Shown: positions 1 through 6,644 of the stretch, piece by piece
How the letters are laid out: each line of letters opens with the position of its first letter
How positions within the stretch are numbered: position 1 is the first letter of the stretch
Assembly: GCA_947090365.1 (NCBI GenBank)
Contig: CAMUNT010000023.1
Coordinates: 1-11,432 of the forward strand
Length of the DNA: 11,432 bases
Reading direction: 5' to 3'
From: an uncultured Clostridia bacterium
GTDB lineage: Bacteria > Bacillota > Clostridia > Christensenellales > Borkfalkiaceae
Notes under the pieces: model-generated
What the model was told of the DNA's origin: nothing
The model's database searches: none
The model's input: only the letters and a program-made list of their open reading frames with translations
Program-made: the position numbers and the translations under genes

Positions 1-23
1 CCCCGCGCCGTTACGGCGCGGGG
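1..23. terminator. GC-rich hairpin, probable (bidirectional) terminator
   Basis: A perfect 10-bp stem (CCCCGCGCCG / CGGCGCGGGG) with a TTA loop. On the plus strand it is followed three bases later by TTTTT (positions 27-32), so it fits an intrinsic terminator for a gene to the left of the window. It also lies 20 bases after the stop of the minus-strand membrane-protein gene and could end that operon; the U-tract for that direction would be outside the window, so this second role is inference. Confidence 0.7.
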
Positions 24-42
24 CGACTTTTTACTTAATAAT

Positions 43-1059
43 TCAGTCGTTATTTTCAGTACTCTTATCTATATATTTATCAAGCAAGGACATACCTATT
101 TTTTTACCTATACCCATAATACGCGATTTTACGGTTTTGGGCTGTTTTTCTTCCTCTTCTATGCTACCCTCGAAATTCAAGTCCCTGCAGGGGTCTAACG
201 TTACATAACCGCACTCAGTCGCATAAGTGAAAATAGTTTTGAGTATTCCTTCAACCAAAGGTTTATCATCATTTGGCACACCGTCAACCACACCGAGAAG
301 CTGTGCGGGTTTAATTGCGGTTACGTACTTACCGCCAAGCGCGGGAATTATACACGTATCAAGACAAACACCGATAGAATCGTAATATTTTTTTGAAACT
401 TTTTTTACGGAAGTTTTATCACTGCCCGACGTCAACATCAGCTCGTACCATTCAAGTGCAACTGTTGCAAAACGGTATTTTACTTTTACAGGCGATAAAA
501 GCCAGCGCGCAAGCTTGCCGAGTCCGCCGAAAAGCAAAGGGATTACCTGAACGATAAGGCAGACTATTGAAAAAATGATAAGCAGTATATCAATAGCAAC
601 ATGATCTGCGGAATATTGCTCTCCGCTTATTGCAAACACGAGTGCGGTAATCGTTACCGCAATAGAGCTGATGCGGACAGCTAAACGAAAATAAGACAGT
701 ACCTTTTTAAATTTTTTGATATTTTTTGCTTTTGCCTTAATACTGCACATTGTTAAAATGAACATTGCAGTAAACAGAACGGCGTACACGCCCAGCAAGC
801 AATATAAAACGATGTCGGCCGATAAACTCAATTTACCCAATAACCCGGTGCCGAGTATATACGCGACATAAATCAACGTAAACACAAGACTGAACGACAT
901 CGTTAAAAGATTCAGCCTACGCCCGATTACCGCACGGTTATTGTATACGTTTTTTATAACATTTCGTATATCGTAAACGTCCTTTGCAAGCGTAAATGTT
1001 TCTTCGGCGTTTATAGTATGCCTGATATTAACCTTTTCTTCGTTTTTTTCTTCTTCCAT
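43..1059 (-). CDS. Four-helix membrane protein of unknown function
   Basis: I do not recognise the family of this 338-residue protein. It starts with a charged, Glu/Lys-rich cytoplasmic-looking segment (residues 1-50), followed by four hydrophobic helices at about 51-73, 83-105, 124-145 and 154-178. A soluble C-terminal half of about 150 residues (190-338) follows, with a run of acidic residues near 299-304 and a basic stretch at 305-320. No catalytic motif is visible; cysteines at 232, 236, 283 and 291 are scattered. It is the last gene of the PflX/ABC-F unit, seven bases after the ABC-F stop. There is no Shine-Dalgarno sequence at a usable distance (the nearest GGAG is 18 bases away), but TATAAT lies six bases before the ATG, suggesting its own promoter and a leaderless message. 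The reading frame is long and intact, so the gene is secure; its function is not known. Confidence 0.85.
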   Translation of the reverse strand: MEEEKNEEKVNIRHTINAEETFTLAKDVYDIRNVIKNVYNNRAVIGRRLNLLTMSFSLVFTLIYVAYILGTGLLGKLSLSADIVLYCLLGVYAVLFTAMFILTMCSIKAKAKNIKKFKKVLSYFRLAVRISSIAVTITALVFAISGEQYSADHVAIDILLIIFSIVCLIVQVIPLLFGGLGKLARWLLSPVKVKYRFATVALEWYELMLTSGSDKTSVKKVSKKYYDSIGVCLDTCIIPALGGKYVTAIKPAQLLGVVDGVPNDDKPLVEGILKTIFTYATECGYVTLDPCRDLNFEGSIEEEEKQPKTVKSRIMGIGKKIGMSLLDKYIDKSTENND

Positions 1060-1065
1060 AATTTT

Positions 1066-1095
1066 ATTATATCATATCTCCGTATTCGTTGTAAA
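1066..1095 (-). promoter_or_regulatory. Putative internal promoter giving a leaderless start
   Basis: On the minus strand TTTACA (1090-1095) is followed after 18 bases by TATAAT (1066-1071), with a TG extension one base upstream of the -10 box. The -10 ends six bases before the ATG, so the expected transcription start is the A of the start codon (1059). The promoter sits at the 3' end of the ABC-F gene. The match is by eye. Confidence 0.5.
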
Positions 1096-2935
1096 ATTTA
1101 TCTATCTGTAATTTTATTCCTTCCAATTTTTTTAAAAGCTCGTTCACCTTGATATAATCTGAGGCTATTGCAGGATCTGCAAGCTGTTCGTTAATCTCAC
1201 GTTCTTCTTGTTCGCATTCCGCAATCTGTGCTTCCAGCTTTTTAATTCTTTGTTTTATCCGCTCTTCCTCCGCCCTATCTTTGCCGGAACGGTGATAGAC
1301 TGACTTGCGCTCATTAGGCTTATTATTATTTTCTAGTTCGCTTAATTTCTTCTTTTCGGCGTTATAGCTCTCATATCCGCAATCGAAAAAGTTAATCTTA
1401 CCGTCTTCAATCTCCGCGATTTTATCCGCAAGTGAGGTGATAAAATACCTGTCGTGCGATACGAAAACAAGCGTACCGTCAAACTTTTTCAATGCTTTTT
1501 CAAGCCCCTCGCGTGCGGGCAGGTCAAGATGGTTCGTAGGCTCGTCAAGTAAAAGAACGTTTCCTTGTTCGCACTCTAAAACGCACAGTGCAAGCTTCGC
1601 TCTCTCTCCGCCGGAAAGCAGTTTTACTTTCTTTCGCATATCCTCGGCAAACAGCCCGCAACGCGCAAGTGCACTTCTCGCTTCCGTTTGCGTATATCCG
1701 ACGTGGCGTTCCCAAAGTTCTGAAAGTACGGTATTTTCGCCGTTGAGGTTTACCGATTCCTGATCGTAATAAGCAAATCTTACAAATCGACCTATCCTTA
1801 TTGCCTGATTACCGCGAAGTATCTCTTTCAAAAGCGTACTTTTGCCCGTACCGTTTTCGCCGACGATTGCAAGTTTGTCACCGCGCCTTACGCTCAGACT
1901 TCCGTCTTCTATAAGCTTTTTGTCACCGCGCATAAGATTTAGACCGAATATATCCAATACCTGTTCATACGGAGAAACATTGAATTCAAATCTGAACGCA
2001 GGCGGTTTCGGAGGAGTGAAGGGTTTTTCTAAAATTTCCATTCTTTCAAGCTGTTTCACACGGCTTTGTGCGGATTTAGCCGTCGTCGCGCGAACAATAT
2101 TTCTGTCAACGTAATCTTGAAGCTTCGCGCGCTCCTCCTGCTGTGCTTCGTACTCTTTAAGGAGACGTGCGAAACGCTCCGCTTTGAGAATTTTATATTT
2201 TGAATAATTTCCGGTATACGAAATCAAGCGTTTATTCTCTATTTCAAGAATACGCGTGACTGTTCGGTCAAGAAAATATCTGTCATGCGAGACAACGAGA
2301 ATTGCACCGTTAAAAGTTTGGAGGTACTCTTCAAGCCAGAACAGCGTTGCAATATCCAAGTGGTTTGTAGGCTCGTCCAGAATTAAAAGGTCTGGGCTTT
2401 CCAGAAGAAGACGCGCAAGTTTAAGCCTTGTTTTTTCCCCTCCCGACAGAGTATCTATTACCCTGTCGTACATTTTCGCAAACCCCATACCGTTAAGAAC
2501 GCTTTTAATTTTGACTTCAACGTTAAAGCAGTCGCGTGCGGAAATAAATTTGTTCAAGCTTTCGATTTTTGCAGAAAGCACGTCGTAATCGCGTCCCGGA
2601 TACGGGGTATTTGACAACTCGGCGGAAAGAACTGTAATCTTTTCAACCGCATTCAGCTCTTCTCTGAAAATTTCAAGCATTTCCGAATATACTGATTTGC
2701 CGCTTTCATAGCCGCCATTCTGTTCAAGGTATCCTATTTTAAGTCCGTTTTTTCTAGCAATTTGCCCTGCGTCCGCTTCCAATTCACTCAAAATCAGTTT
2801 GATAAGCGTAGTCTTGCCTTCGCCATTTGCACCTATAAGCCCGACACGCTCGCTCTCGTTTAGCGCGAACGATACTTTTTCAAATATTAAATTGTCACTG
2901 TAGCCGAATGCCACACCGTCAAGCGTTACAAGCAT
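1067..2935 (-). CDS. ABC-F family ATPase (ribosome-associated, YdiF/Uup-like)
   Basis: A 622-residue soluble protein with two ABC ATPase domains and no membrane helices, the hallmark of ABC-F proteins, which bind the ribosomal E site and rescue or protect translation. Domain 1 has Walker A GANGEGKTT (35-43), signature LSGGE (163-167) and Walker B LLILDEPTNHLD (183-194). A charged linker follows (about 245-310), the position of the P-site tRNA interaction motif. Domain 2 has GENGTGKST (359-367), LSGGE (440-444) and LLLDEPTNHLD (461-471). Residues about 555-615 form a charged coiled coil, the C-terminal extension of YdiF/Uup-type members; YbiT-type members lack it. It starts three bases after the PflX stop with only a weak GGGA upstream, so it is probably translated by coupling. 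A housekeeping role is more likely than drug resistance, but sequence alone cannot decide this. Confidence 0.95.
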   Translation of the reverse strand: MLVTLDGVAFGYSDNLIFEKVSFALNESERVGLIGANGEGKTTLIKLILSELEADAGQIARKNGLKIGYLEQNGGYESGKSVYSEMLEIFREELNAVEKITVLSAELSNTPYPGRDYDVLSAKIESLNKFISARDCFNVEVKIKSVLNGMGFAKMYDRVIDTLSGGEKTRLKLARLLLESPDLLILDEPTNHLDIATLFWLEEYLQTFNGAILVVSHDRYFLDRTVTRILEIENKRLISYTGNYSKYKILKAERFARLLKEYEAQQEERAKLQDYVDRNIVRATTAKSAQSRVKQLERMEILEKPFTPPKPPAFRFEFNVSPYEQVLDIFGLNLMRGDKKLIEDGSLSVRRGDKLAIVGENGTGKSTLLKEILRGNQAIRIGRFVRFAYYDQESVNLNGENTVLSELWERHVGYTQTEARSALARCGLFAEDMRKKVKLLSGGERAKLALCVLECEQGNVLLLDEPTNHLDLPAREGLEKALKKFDGTLVFVSHDRYFITSLADKIAEIEDGKINFFDCGYESYNAEKKKLSELENNNKPNERKSVYHRSGKDRAEEERIKQRIKKLEAQIAECEQEEREINEQLADPAIASDYIKVNELLKKLEGIKLQIDKFYNEYGDMI

Positions 2936-2938
2936 AAA

Positions 2939-3790
2939 TTAAAAGTCCCATTGAGGGATATAACTTGCTTCAGAGCTGTCTAAATCCTGTAAAAAAACGT
3001 TTTTTAAACTGTATTCCTCGACTGCCGAAAGCACTTTATTGTATTCCCGCGCAGTAATAGTGCGCTGTAATTCCTTATAGTTTTCTATTTTACCGAAAGG
3101 CGTATATTGTCCCATTAAACTGAAATATACGCTTGGAGGAAGAGTTGAAATAAATTTAACGATATTGACCGAATCGTACGATGCAAGAGGCAATACGAGA
3201 TGACGAACGATACAGCCTGAAAGCATTTTTCCGTCGTTACGCATTACTAACTGCTTATGCGCCATAAACCTTATTGCGGGAAGAGCGAATTGCGAATAGT
3301 TATCGCGCCCCGTATACCGTTTTGAAAGAGCCGGATCGATAAACTTTAAATCGGGCATAAATATATCGACAAACGCGTCCGCCCGTTCAAGATTTTCAAT
3401 AGTTTCATAGCCATGCGTATTATAGACGACAGGTATCACAGGCTTGTATATCGATACTGCTTTCTCAATATCAGACAGATAATGCGTAGGATTTACAAGG
3501 TTTATATTTTCCGCACCGTCGTCCTCCAACTTCTTAAAAATTTCCGCGAGCTCTTCTGCCGTTATATTTTTACCGCGCGTATTACGTGACAATTCATAGT
3601 TCTGGCAGAATACGCATTTTAACGGGCAACCGCAAAAAAATATGCATCCGCTTCCCTTTTTAAATGAAATCGGCGGTTCTTCAAACGGATGCAGATAATA
3701 TTTGGCAATCCGTATACCATTTACGCCGCAATAACCGCTATTCTGTTCTCTGTCAGCTCCGCATAAAACCGGGCATTGCGTACATTTCAT
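2939..3790 (-). CDS. PflX-type radical SAM protein (pyruvate formate-lyase activase-like)
   Basis: A 283-residue protein with the radical SAM cluster motif C55-x3-C59-x2-C62 (CPLKCVFC), which binds a 4Fe-4S cluster and S-adenosylmethionine. It has an N-terminal cysteine group (C3, C6, C10, C21) typical of the COG1313/PflX branch, probably a second metal or Fe-S site. The motif after the cluster, QNYELS, is also characteristic. Length is close to the family norm. The true substrate of PflX proteins is not established; activation of a glycyl-radical enzyme is the analogy, and no such partner is in this window. It is the first gene of a minus-strand unit with ABC-F and the unknown membrane protein. 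The start is fixed by the conserved N-terminal cysteines, yet there is no Shine-Dalgarno sequence and TATAAT ends six bases upstream, so translation is probably leaderless. Confidence 0.9.
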   Translation of the reverse strand: MKCTQCPVLCGADREQNSGYCGVNGIRIAKYYLHPFEEPPISFKKGSGCIFFCGCPLKCVFCQNYELSRNTRGKNITAEELAEIFKKLEDDGAENINLVNPTHYLSDIEKAVSIYKPVIPVVYNTHGYETIENLERADAFVDIFMPDLKFIDPALSKRYTGRDNYSQFALPAIRFMAHKQLVMRNDGKMLSGCIVRHLVLPLASYDSVNIVKFISTLPPSVYFSLMGQYTPFGKIENYKELQRTITAREYNKVLSAVEEYSLKNVFLQDLDSSEASYIPQWDF

Positions 3791-3796
3791 ATAAAC

Positions 3797-3825
3797 ATTA
3801 TAATTTAAATGGCTGATAATTGCAA
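3797..3825 (-). promoter_or_regulatory. Promoter of the PflX/ABC-F unit
   Basis: On the minus strand TTGCAA (3820-3825) and TATAAT (3797-3802) are separated by 17 bases. The expected start is base 3790, the A of the PflX ATG, which predicts a leaderless mRNA. The -35 box is seven bases from the -35 box of the divergent metK promoter. Confidence 0.7.
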
Positions 3826-3832
3826 GTTTTGT

Positions 3833-3861
3833 TTGACATAAATTAATTTTTATGGTATATT
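3833..3861 (+). promoter_or_regulatory. metK promoter
   Basis: TTGACA (3833-3838, a perfect -35 box), a 17-base spacer, then TATATT (3856-3861, five of six). The predicted start near 3868 places the riboswitch at the very 5' end of the transcript. It looks strong and constitutive, as expected when control is left to the riboswitch. Confidence 0.85.
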
Positions 3862-3867
3862 GATTAA

Positions 3868-3960
3868 AACCTATAAAGAGTGTGCGAGAGAACGGCTCTT
3901 AGACCACACAGCAACCTGCTTTGCAAGGTGCTAACGCCGAGAACTATGGGATTTAAAGCA
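3868..3960 (+). ncRNA. SAM riboswitch aptamer (SAM-I/SAM-IV clan, probably SAM-I/IV type)
   Basis: This S-adenosylmethionine sensor in the metK leader has the conserved S-box core: GAGAGAACGGCTC, then GCAACC (3911-3916) and AAGGTGCTAA (3925-3934). The paired elements seen are P1, CCUAUA (3870-3875) with UAUGGG (3945-3950); P2, GUGUG (3880-3884) with CACAC (3905-3909), capped by AGAG (3887-3890) with CUCU (3896-3899); and P3, ACCU (3914-3917) with AGGU (3926-3929). CGGC in the P2 loop (3893-3896) pairs with GCCG (3936-3939) as the core pseudoknot. UGCUUU in the P3 loop (3917-3922) is complementary to AAAGCA (3955-3960) downstream of P1, like the second pseudoknot of SAM-IV. Only 15 bases separate P3 from the 3' strand of P1, so the SAM-I P4 helix is absent. 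That favours the SAM-I/IV or SAM-IV subclass over classical SAM-I. Confidence 0.9.
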
Positions 3961-3964
3961 AAAA

Positions 3965-4000
3965 TAACCCTGCTCGGCTGAGCGGGGTTAATATTTTTTT
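3965..4000 (+). terminator. Riboswitch-controlled intrinsic terminator
   Basis: An 11-bp stem (3965-3975 with 3980-3990, one U-G pair) and GGCU loop, followed by seven T (3994-4000). It lies between the SAM aptamer and the metK ribosome site. Its 5' arm and loop contain CUCGGC (3973-3978), the exact complement of GCCGAG (3936-3941) in the aptamer, giving a mutually exclusive antiterminator. High SAM should favour termination. Confidence 0.93.
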
Positions 4001-4005
4001 AGAGG
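4001..4005 (+). promoter_or_regulatory. metK ribosome binding site
   Basis: AGAGG seven bases before the ATG at 4013. It begins immediately after the terminator T-run, so it is present only on read-through transcripts. Confidence 0.7.
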
Positions 4006-4012
4006 CAAACTT

Positions 4013-5170
4013 ATGAAGAAATTATTTACTAGCGAAAGCGTTACAGAAGGTCATCCCGATAAACTGTGCGATGCGATTTCCGACTCTATCGTGGACGAAA
4101 TTCTTAAAACGGACAGTTCGGCAAGATGCGCTATAGAGTGCTGTGCCGCATACGATAGACTTTTTATTATGGGTGAGGTCACTACCACCGCAACAGTCGA
4201 TTATGAAAAAATTGCGCGTCAGACGATAAAGGACGTCGGTTATACGTTCGGCTCGTTTGCTTATGATAATGTAAAAATCGCAATTGCAATTCACCGTCAA
4301 AGCCCTGATATTGCCATGGGCGTTGACAGTTCACTTGAAAATAAAGCGGGCGGAGAAATTGAAGATTTAATCGGTGCAGGCGATCAGGGTATGATGTTCG
4401 GCTATGCCTGCCGCGAAACCGAAGAGCTTATGCCTCTTCCCATATCGCTTTCACATAAGCTTGCGTTATGGCTTTCAGAGGCGAGAAAATCGGGACTTTT
4501 GCCCTACCTCCGCCCCGACGGAAAAACTCAGGTAACCGTCGAATACGACGGTAAACTGCCCAAGCGCATTGATACCGTTGTAATTTCCGCACAGCACGAT
4601 GAAAAGGTCACTCAAAGCAAACTTAAAGACGACGTGTTTAGGCACGTTATAAGTAAGCTTCCCGCAAAACTTCTGGATAAAGACACTAAATTTTTTATCA
4701 ATCCCACCGGGCGATTTGAAATCGGCGGCCCGGAAGGCGACAGCGGACTTACAGGCAGAAAGATAATAGTCGATACATACGGCGGAAGATGCGCTCACGG
4801 CGGTGGCGCCTTTTCCGGCAAGGATCCCACCAAGGTCGACCGATCCGCCACGTATATGGCAAGATATATCTGTAAAAACATAGTCGCATCGGGACTTGCC
4901 GACGAAATCGAATTACAGGTTGCGTATGCAATCGGCGTTTCGCGCCCCGTTTCGGTTTTTGTAAATACCTTCGGCACCGGAAAGCTTGCGGACAGCGAAA
5001 TTGCAGATATTATAATTAAAGAATTTGATTTGCGCCCCTACTCTATTATTAAAACCCTTAACCTGCGCACTCCGATTTATAAGCAGACTGCATCTTACGG
5101 ACATTTCGGAAAAAGCGGATTAAGCTGGGAACGTGTTGACAGAGCAAACGATTTAAAGAAGTATTTATGA
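4013..5170 (+). CDS. metK: S-adenosylmethionine synthetase (methionine adenosyltransferase)
   Basis: This enzyme makes S-adenosylmethionine from methionine and ATP in the cytoplasm, releasing phosphate and pyrophosphate. The 385-residue length matches bacterial MetK. Family motifs are intact: GHPDK (13-17) with the ATP-binding His14, GAGDQG (121-126), GRFEIGGPEGDSGLTGRK (233-250), and the phosphate-binding loop GGGAFSGKDPTKVDRS (263-278) with its Lys and Asp residues. Transcription starts at a strong promoter and passes through a SAM riboswitch with terminator, so the product of the enzyme represses its own synthesis. The stop codon overlaps the start of the comF-like gene (ATGA), making a two-gene operon. 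Nothing is missing or unusual in the protein. Identification is secure. Confidence 0.98.
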   Translation: MKKLFTSESVTEGHPDKLCDAISDSIVDEILKTDSSARCAIECCAAYDRLFIMGEVTTTATVDYEKIARQTIKDVGYTFGSFAYDNVKIAIAIHRQSPDIAMGVDSSLENKAGGEIEDLIGAGDQGMMFGYACRETEELMPLPISLSHKLALWLSEARKSGLLPYLRPDGKTQVTVEYDGKLPKRIDTVVISAQHDEKVTQSKLKDDVFRHVISKLPAKLLDKDTKFFINPTGRFEIGGPEGDSGLTGRKIIVDTYGGRCAHGGGAFSGKDPTKVDRSATYMARYICKNIVASGLADEIELQVAYAIGVSRPVSVFVNTFGTGKLADSEIADIIIKEFDLRPYSIIKTLNLRTPIYKQTASYGHFGKSGLSWERVDRANDLKKYL

Positions 5171-5901
5171 ACTTCGGTAAATTAATAAAGGAAAATCTGT
5201 TTCCTTTATCATTCACTTGCGACGCTTGCGGAATTGAAACTTTCGGCACGAATCTTTGCCCCGACTGTCTTAAAAATTTAACCTTCAACAATAAACGCTG
5301 TTGTCCGATATGCGGAAGAAAGGTTGCTCAACCGGAAATATGTATGGAATGCAAAGCTAAACCTCCGCTGTTTGAAATTGCAGTTTCACCGCTCATATAT
5401 GAAGGCACGTCAATTAAACTTATTCACAAATTCAAAAACGGCGACGCATATCTTAAAGATTATTTTGCCGATTTAATCGTTAAAAAATTGGCTGAAACCA
5501 ATGCCGTTATCGATTACTTAACTTTTGTACCTATGACTAAAAGAGCTGAGCGCAAGCGTGGTTACAATCAATCAAAGCTGCTTGCGGAAAGCATTTCAAA
5601 GCGTCTAAATATACCCGTAGTTTCCGTTATTGAAAAAATAAAGGAAACTCCCGAACAGAAATCCTTGTCTTTAAAAGCGCGTACTGAAAACCTGAAAGGT
5701 AGTTTCAAAGTCCAAAGCGGTACTCCTCTTATTAGCAAAACGGTATTGCTTGTTGACGATATTTTTACTACGGGCGCCACTGCAGATGCTATCAGCTATA
5801 AGCTTTTTACGGCAGGCGCAACAAAAGTTTTTCTTGCAACCGTAGCTTCGGTTGAATATAAACCTTTGACAAATAAAGAAAATAAACAGACCGAAGTTTA
5901 G
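5167..5901 (+). CDS. comF: ComF family phosphoribosyltransferase-like protein
   Basis: This 244-residue protein of the ComFC/GntX family pairs an N-terminal zinc-ribbon-like region with a type I phosphoribosyltransferase domain. Cysteine pairs are at 18/21, 31/34, 46/49 and 59/62. The PRPP-binding loop LLVDDIFTTGAT lies at about 194-205, and the family motif KRGYNQSKLLA at 130-140. ComFC is required for DNA uptake during natural transformation in some Firmicutes and is present, role unclear, in many non-competent bacteria. No comFA helicase gene is adjacent here. Its ATG overlaps the metK stop by four bases, so it should be translationally coupled and fall under the SAM riboswitch. The last codons (KQTEV) lie in the 5' arm of the terminator shared with the convergent gene. 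Family assignment is firm; the cellular role is not. Confidence 0.93.
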   Translation: MNFGKLIKENLFPLSFTCDACGIETFGTNLCPDCLKNLTFNNKRCCPICGRKVAQPEICMECKAKPPLFEIAVSPLIYEGTSIKLIHKFKNGDAYLKDYFADLIVKKLAETNAVIDYLTFVPMTKRAERKRGYNQSKLLAESISKRLNIPVVSVIEKIKETPEQKSLSLKARTENLKGSFKVQSGTPLISKTVLLVDDIFTTGATADAISYKLFTAGATKVFLATVASVEYKPLTNKENKQTEV

Positions 5902-5917
5902 ACTTCGGTCTGTTTAT
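5882..5917. terminator. Bidirectional terminator shared by two convergent genes
   Basis: A perfect 16-bp inverted repeat (5882-5897 with 5902-5917) around the four-base loop TTAG. The loop holds both stop codons: TAG of the comF-like gene (5899-5901) and, on the other strand, TAA of the membrane-protein gene (5898-5900). On the minus strand the stem is followed by a T-rich tract (TTTATTTTCTTTATTT); on the plus strand the T-richness (TTTATCTT) is weaker. The genes overlap by four bases tail to tail. Confidence 0.92.
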
Positions 5918-6209
5918 CTTCAAATACATAAGGCTTCAAAAAGAAATATGCAATTTTTTTGTGTTTCGGATATATTCTTACCAATTTGATTGTGAATATA
6001 GGATTAAGCATTCCGAACGCGAAACATATTCCTGAAACAACAAACATTGCAATTCGAGTTGCGTTTTCAACATTTTCATATAGCAATGCAATCAGTAATA
6101 ACAGTATTCCTAAACCGATCAGTACAAGTGAAACAAAAATTAAAGTAAAATTGACCATACCTCTGTGTTCTTTTTTTATATTACCATTGTATAAGTCTGT
6201 TTTATTCAT
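5898..6209 (-). CDS. Small two-helix membrane protein, unknown function
   Basis: A 103-residue protein with two hydrophobic segments, about 19-43 and 52-76, a short loop between them (ENVENATR), and a Lys-rich region after the second helix. The positive charges near the N-terminus (KKEHR, 12-16) and after helix 2 (KLVRIYPKHKK) suggest that both ends are cytoplasmic. I recognise no family. The ATG has a good ribosome site (AGGGGA, eight bases from GGGG to ATG). It is the last gene of the six-gene minus-strand unit, 21 bases after the flavin-protein gene. Its C-terminal residues EDKQTEV nearly repeat the ENKQTEV ending of the convergent ComF protein, because both are encoded by the arms of the same palindrome; this is not homology. 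Confidence 0.8.
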   Translation of the reverse strand: MNKTDLYNGNIKKEHRGMVNFTLIFVSLVLIGLGILLLLIALLYENVENATRIAMFVVSGICFAFGMLNPIFTIKLVRIYPKHKKIAYFFLKPYVFEDKQTEV

Positions 6210-6230
6210 ATCGGTATCCCCTATATTAAT

Positions 6231-6644
6231 TCAGAATTCAATATTTTCGATTTTAAAGTCGCAGTAATATTCGGCTGATTTGCACTTAAATTTCAAAACG
6301 CAGTAATCGGGATCCGTTACGCCCTGCTTATAAAAAAGTCTGTCACCGAATCGCCAAATCATATCTTTTGTCGCCTGATCGCAACATACTTCCATTTCAC
6401 CGGTTATCGTTACGCCCTGATACTTGATTTTACCGCGCTTATAAAAATATATGCAAGCCTTATTGTTTGCAAGAAATTGCTTTACCTTATTCGACGATGT
6501 GTTAGTCGAAAAGTAAATTTCATTATTTTCTATTTTTCTCGGAGCCATCATTGCCCGAATTACAGGAAATCCCTGCTCGTTAACGGAAGCAATAAACGCC
6601 GTTTTTTGTTTTGATATAAATTTAAAAAGCTGATTTTTATCCAT
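6231..6644 (-). CDS. Pyridoxamine 5'-phosphate oxidase-like FMN-binding split-barrel protein
   Basis: A 137-residue protein of the PNPOx-like split-barrel superfamily, resembling general stress protein 26. Visible features are the opening strand TAFIASVNEQGFPVIRAM (15-32), IYFSTNTSSNKVKQF (43-57), which fits the flavin-phosphate region, and VTITGEMEV (78-86). Relatives bind FMN or F420 as small dimers, and most have unknown substrates; it is too short and divergent to be called PdxH. It overlaps the upstream GrpB-like gene by eight bases and has its own good ribosome site, AGGAG seven bases before the ATG. It is the fifth gene of the unit. Superfamily assignment is solid, but no specific reaction can be named. 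Confidence 0.88.
   Translation of the reverse strand: MDKNQLFKFISKQKTAFIASVNEQGFPVIRAMMAPRKIENNEIYFSTNTSSNKVKQFLANNKACIYFYKRGKIKYQGVTITGEMEVCCDQATKDMIWRFGDRLFYKQGVTDPDYCVLKFKCKSAEYYCDFKIENIEF

Noticed and set aside
1437..2588. Three plus-strand open frames of 90-110 codons inside the ABC-F gene (1437-1763, 1842-2114, 2256-2588)
   Set aside because: They are antisense to a clearly conserved coding sequence, have Ser/Arg-rich composition without recognisable domains, and lack promoters or ribosome sites.
3868..3960. Classical SAM-I, SAM-II, SAM-III or a T-box leader as identity of the metK leader
   Set aside because: The GCAACC and AAGGTGCTAA core is SAM-I clan, which excludes SAM-II, SAM-III and T-box. 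No room exists for the SAM-I P4 helix, and a P3-loop pseudoknot like that of SAM-IV is present.
4022..5291. Several minus-strand open frames inside metK and the start of the comF-like gene
   Set aside because: All lie opposite intact conserved genes and show no family motifs; they are chance frames.
5882..5917. Long inverted repeat as a mobile-element end or recombination site
   Set aside because: It lies exactly between convergent stop codons with a T-rich flank and has no associated transposase or target duplication; a terminator explains it.
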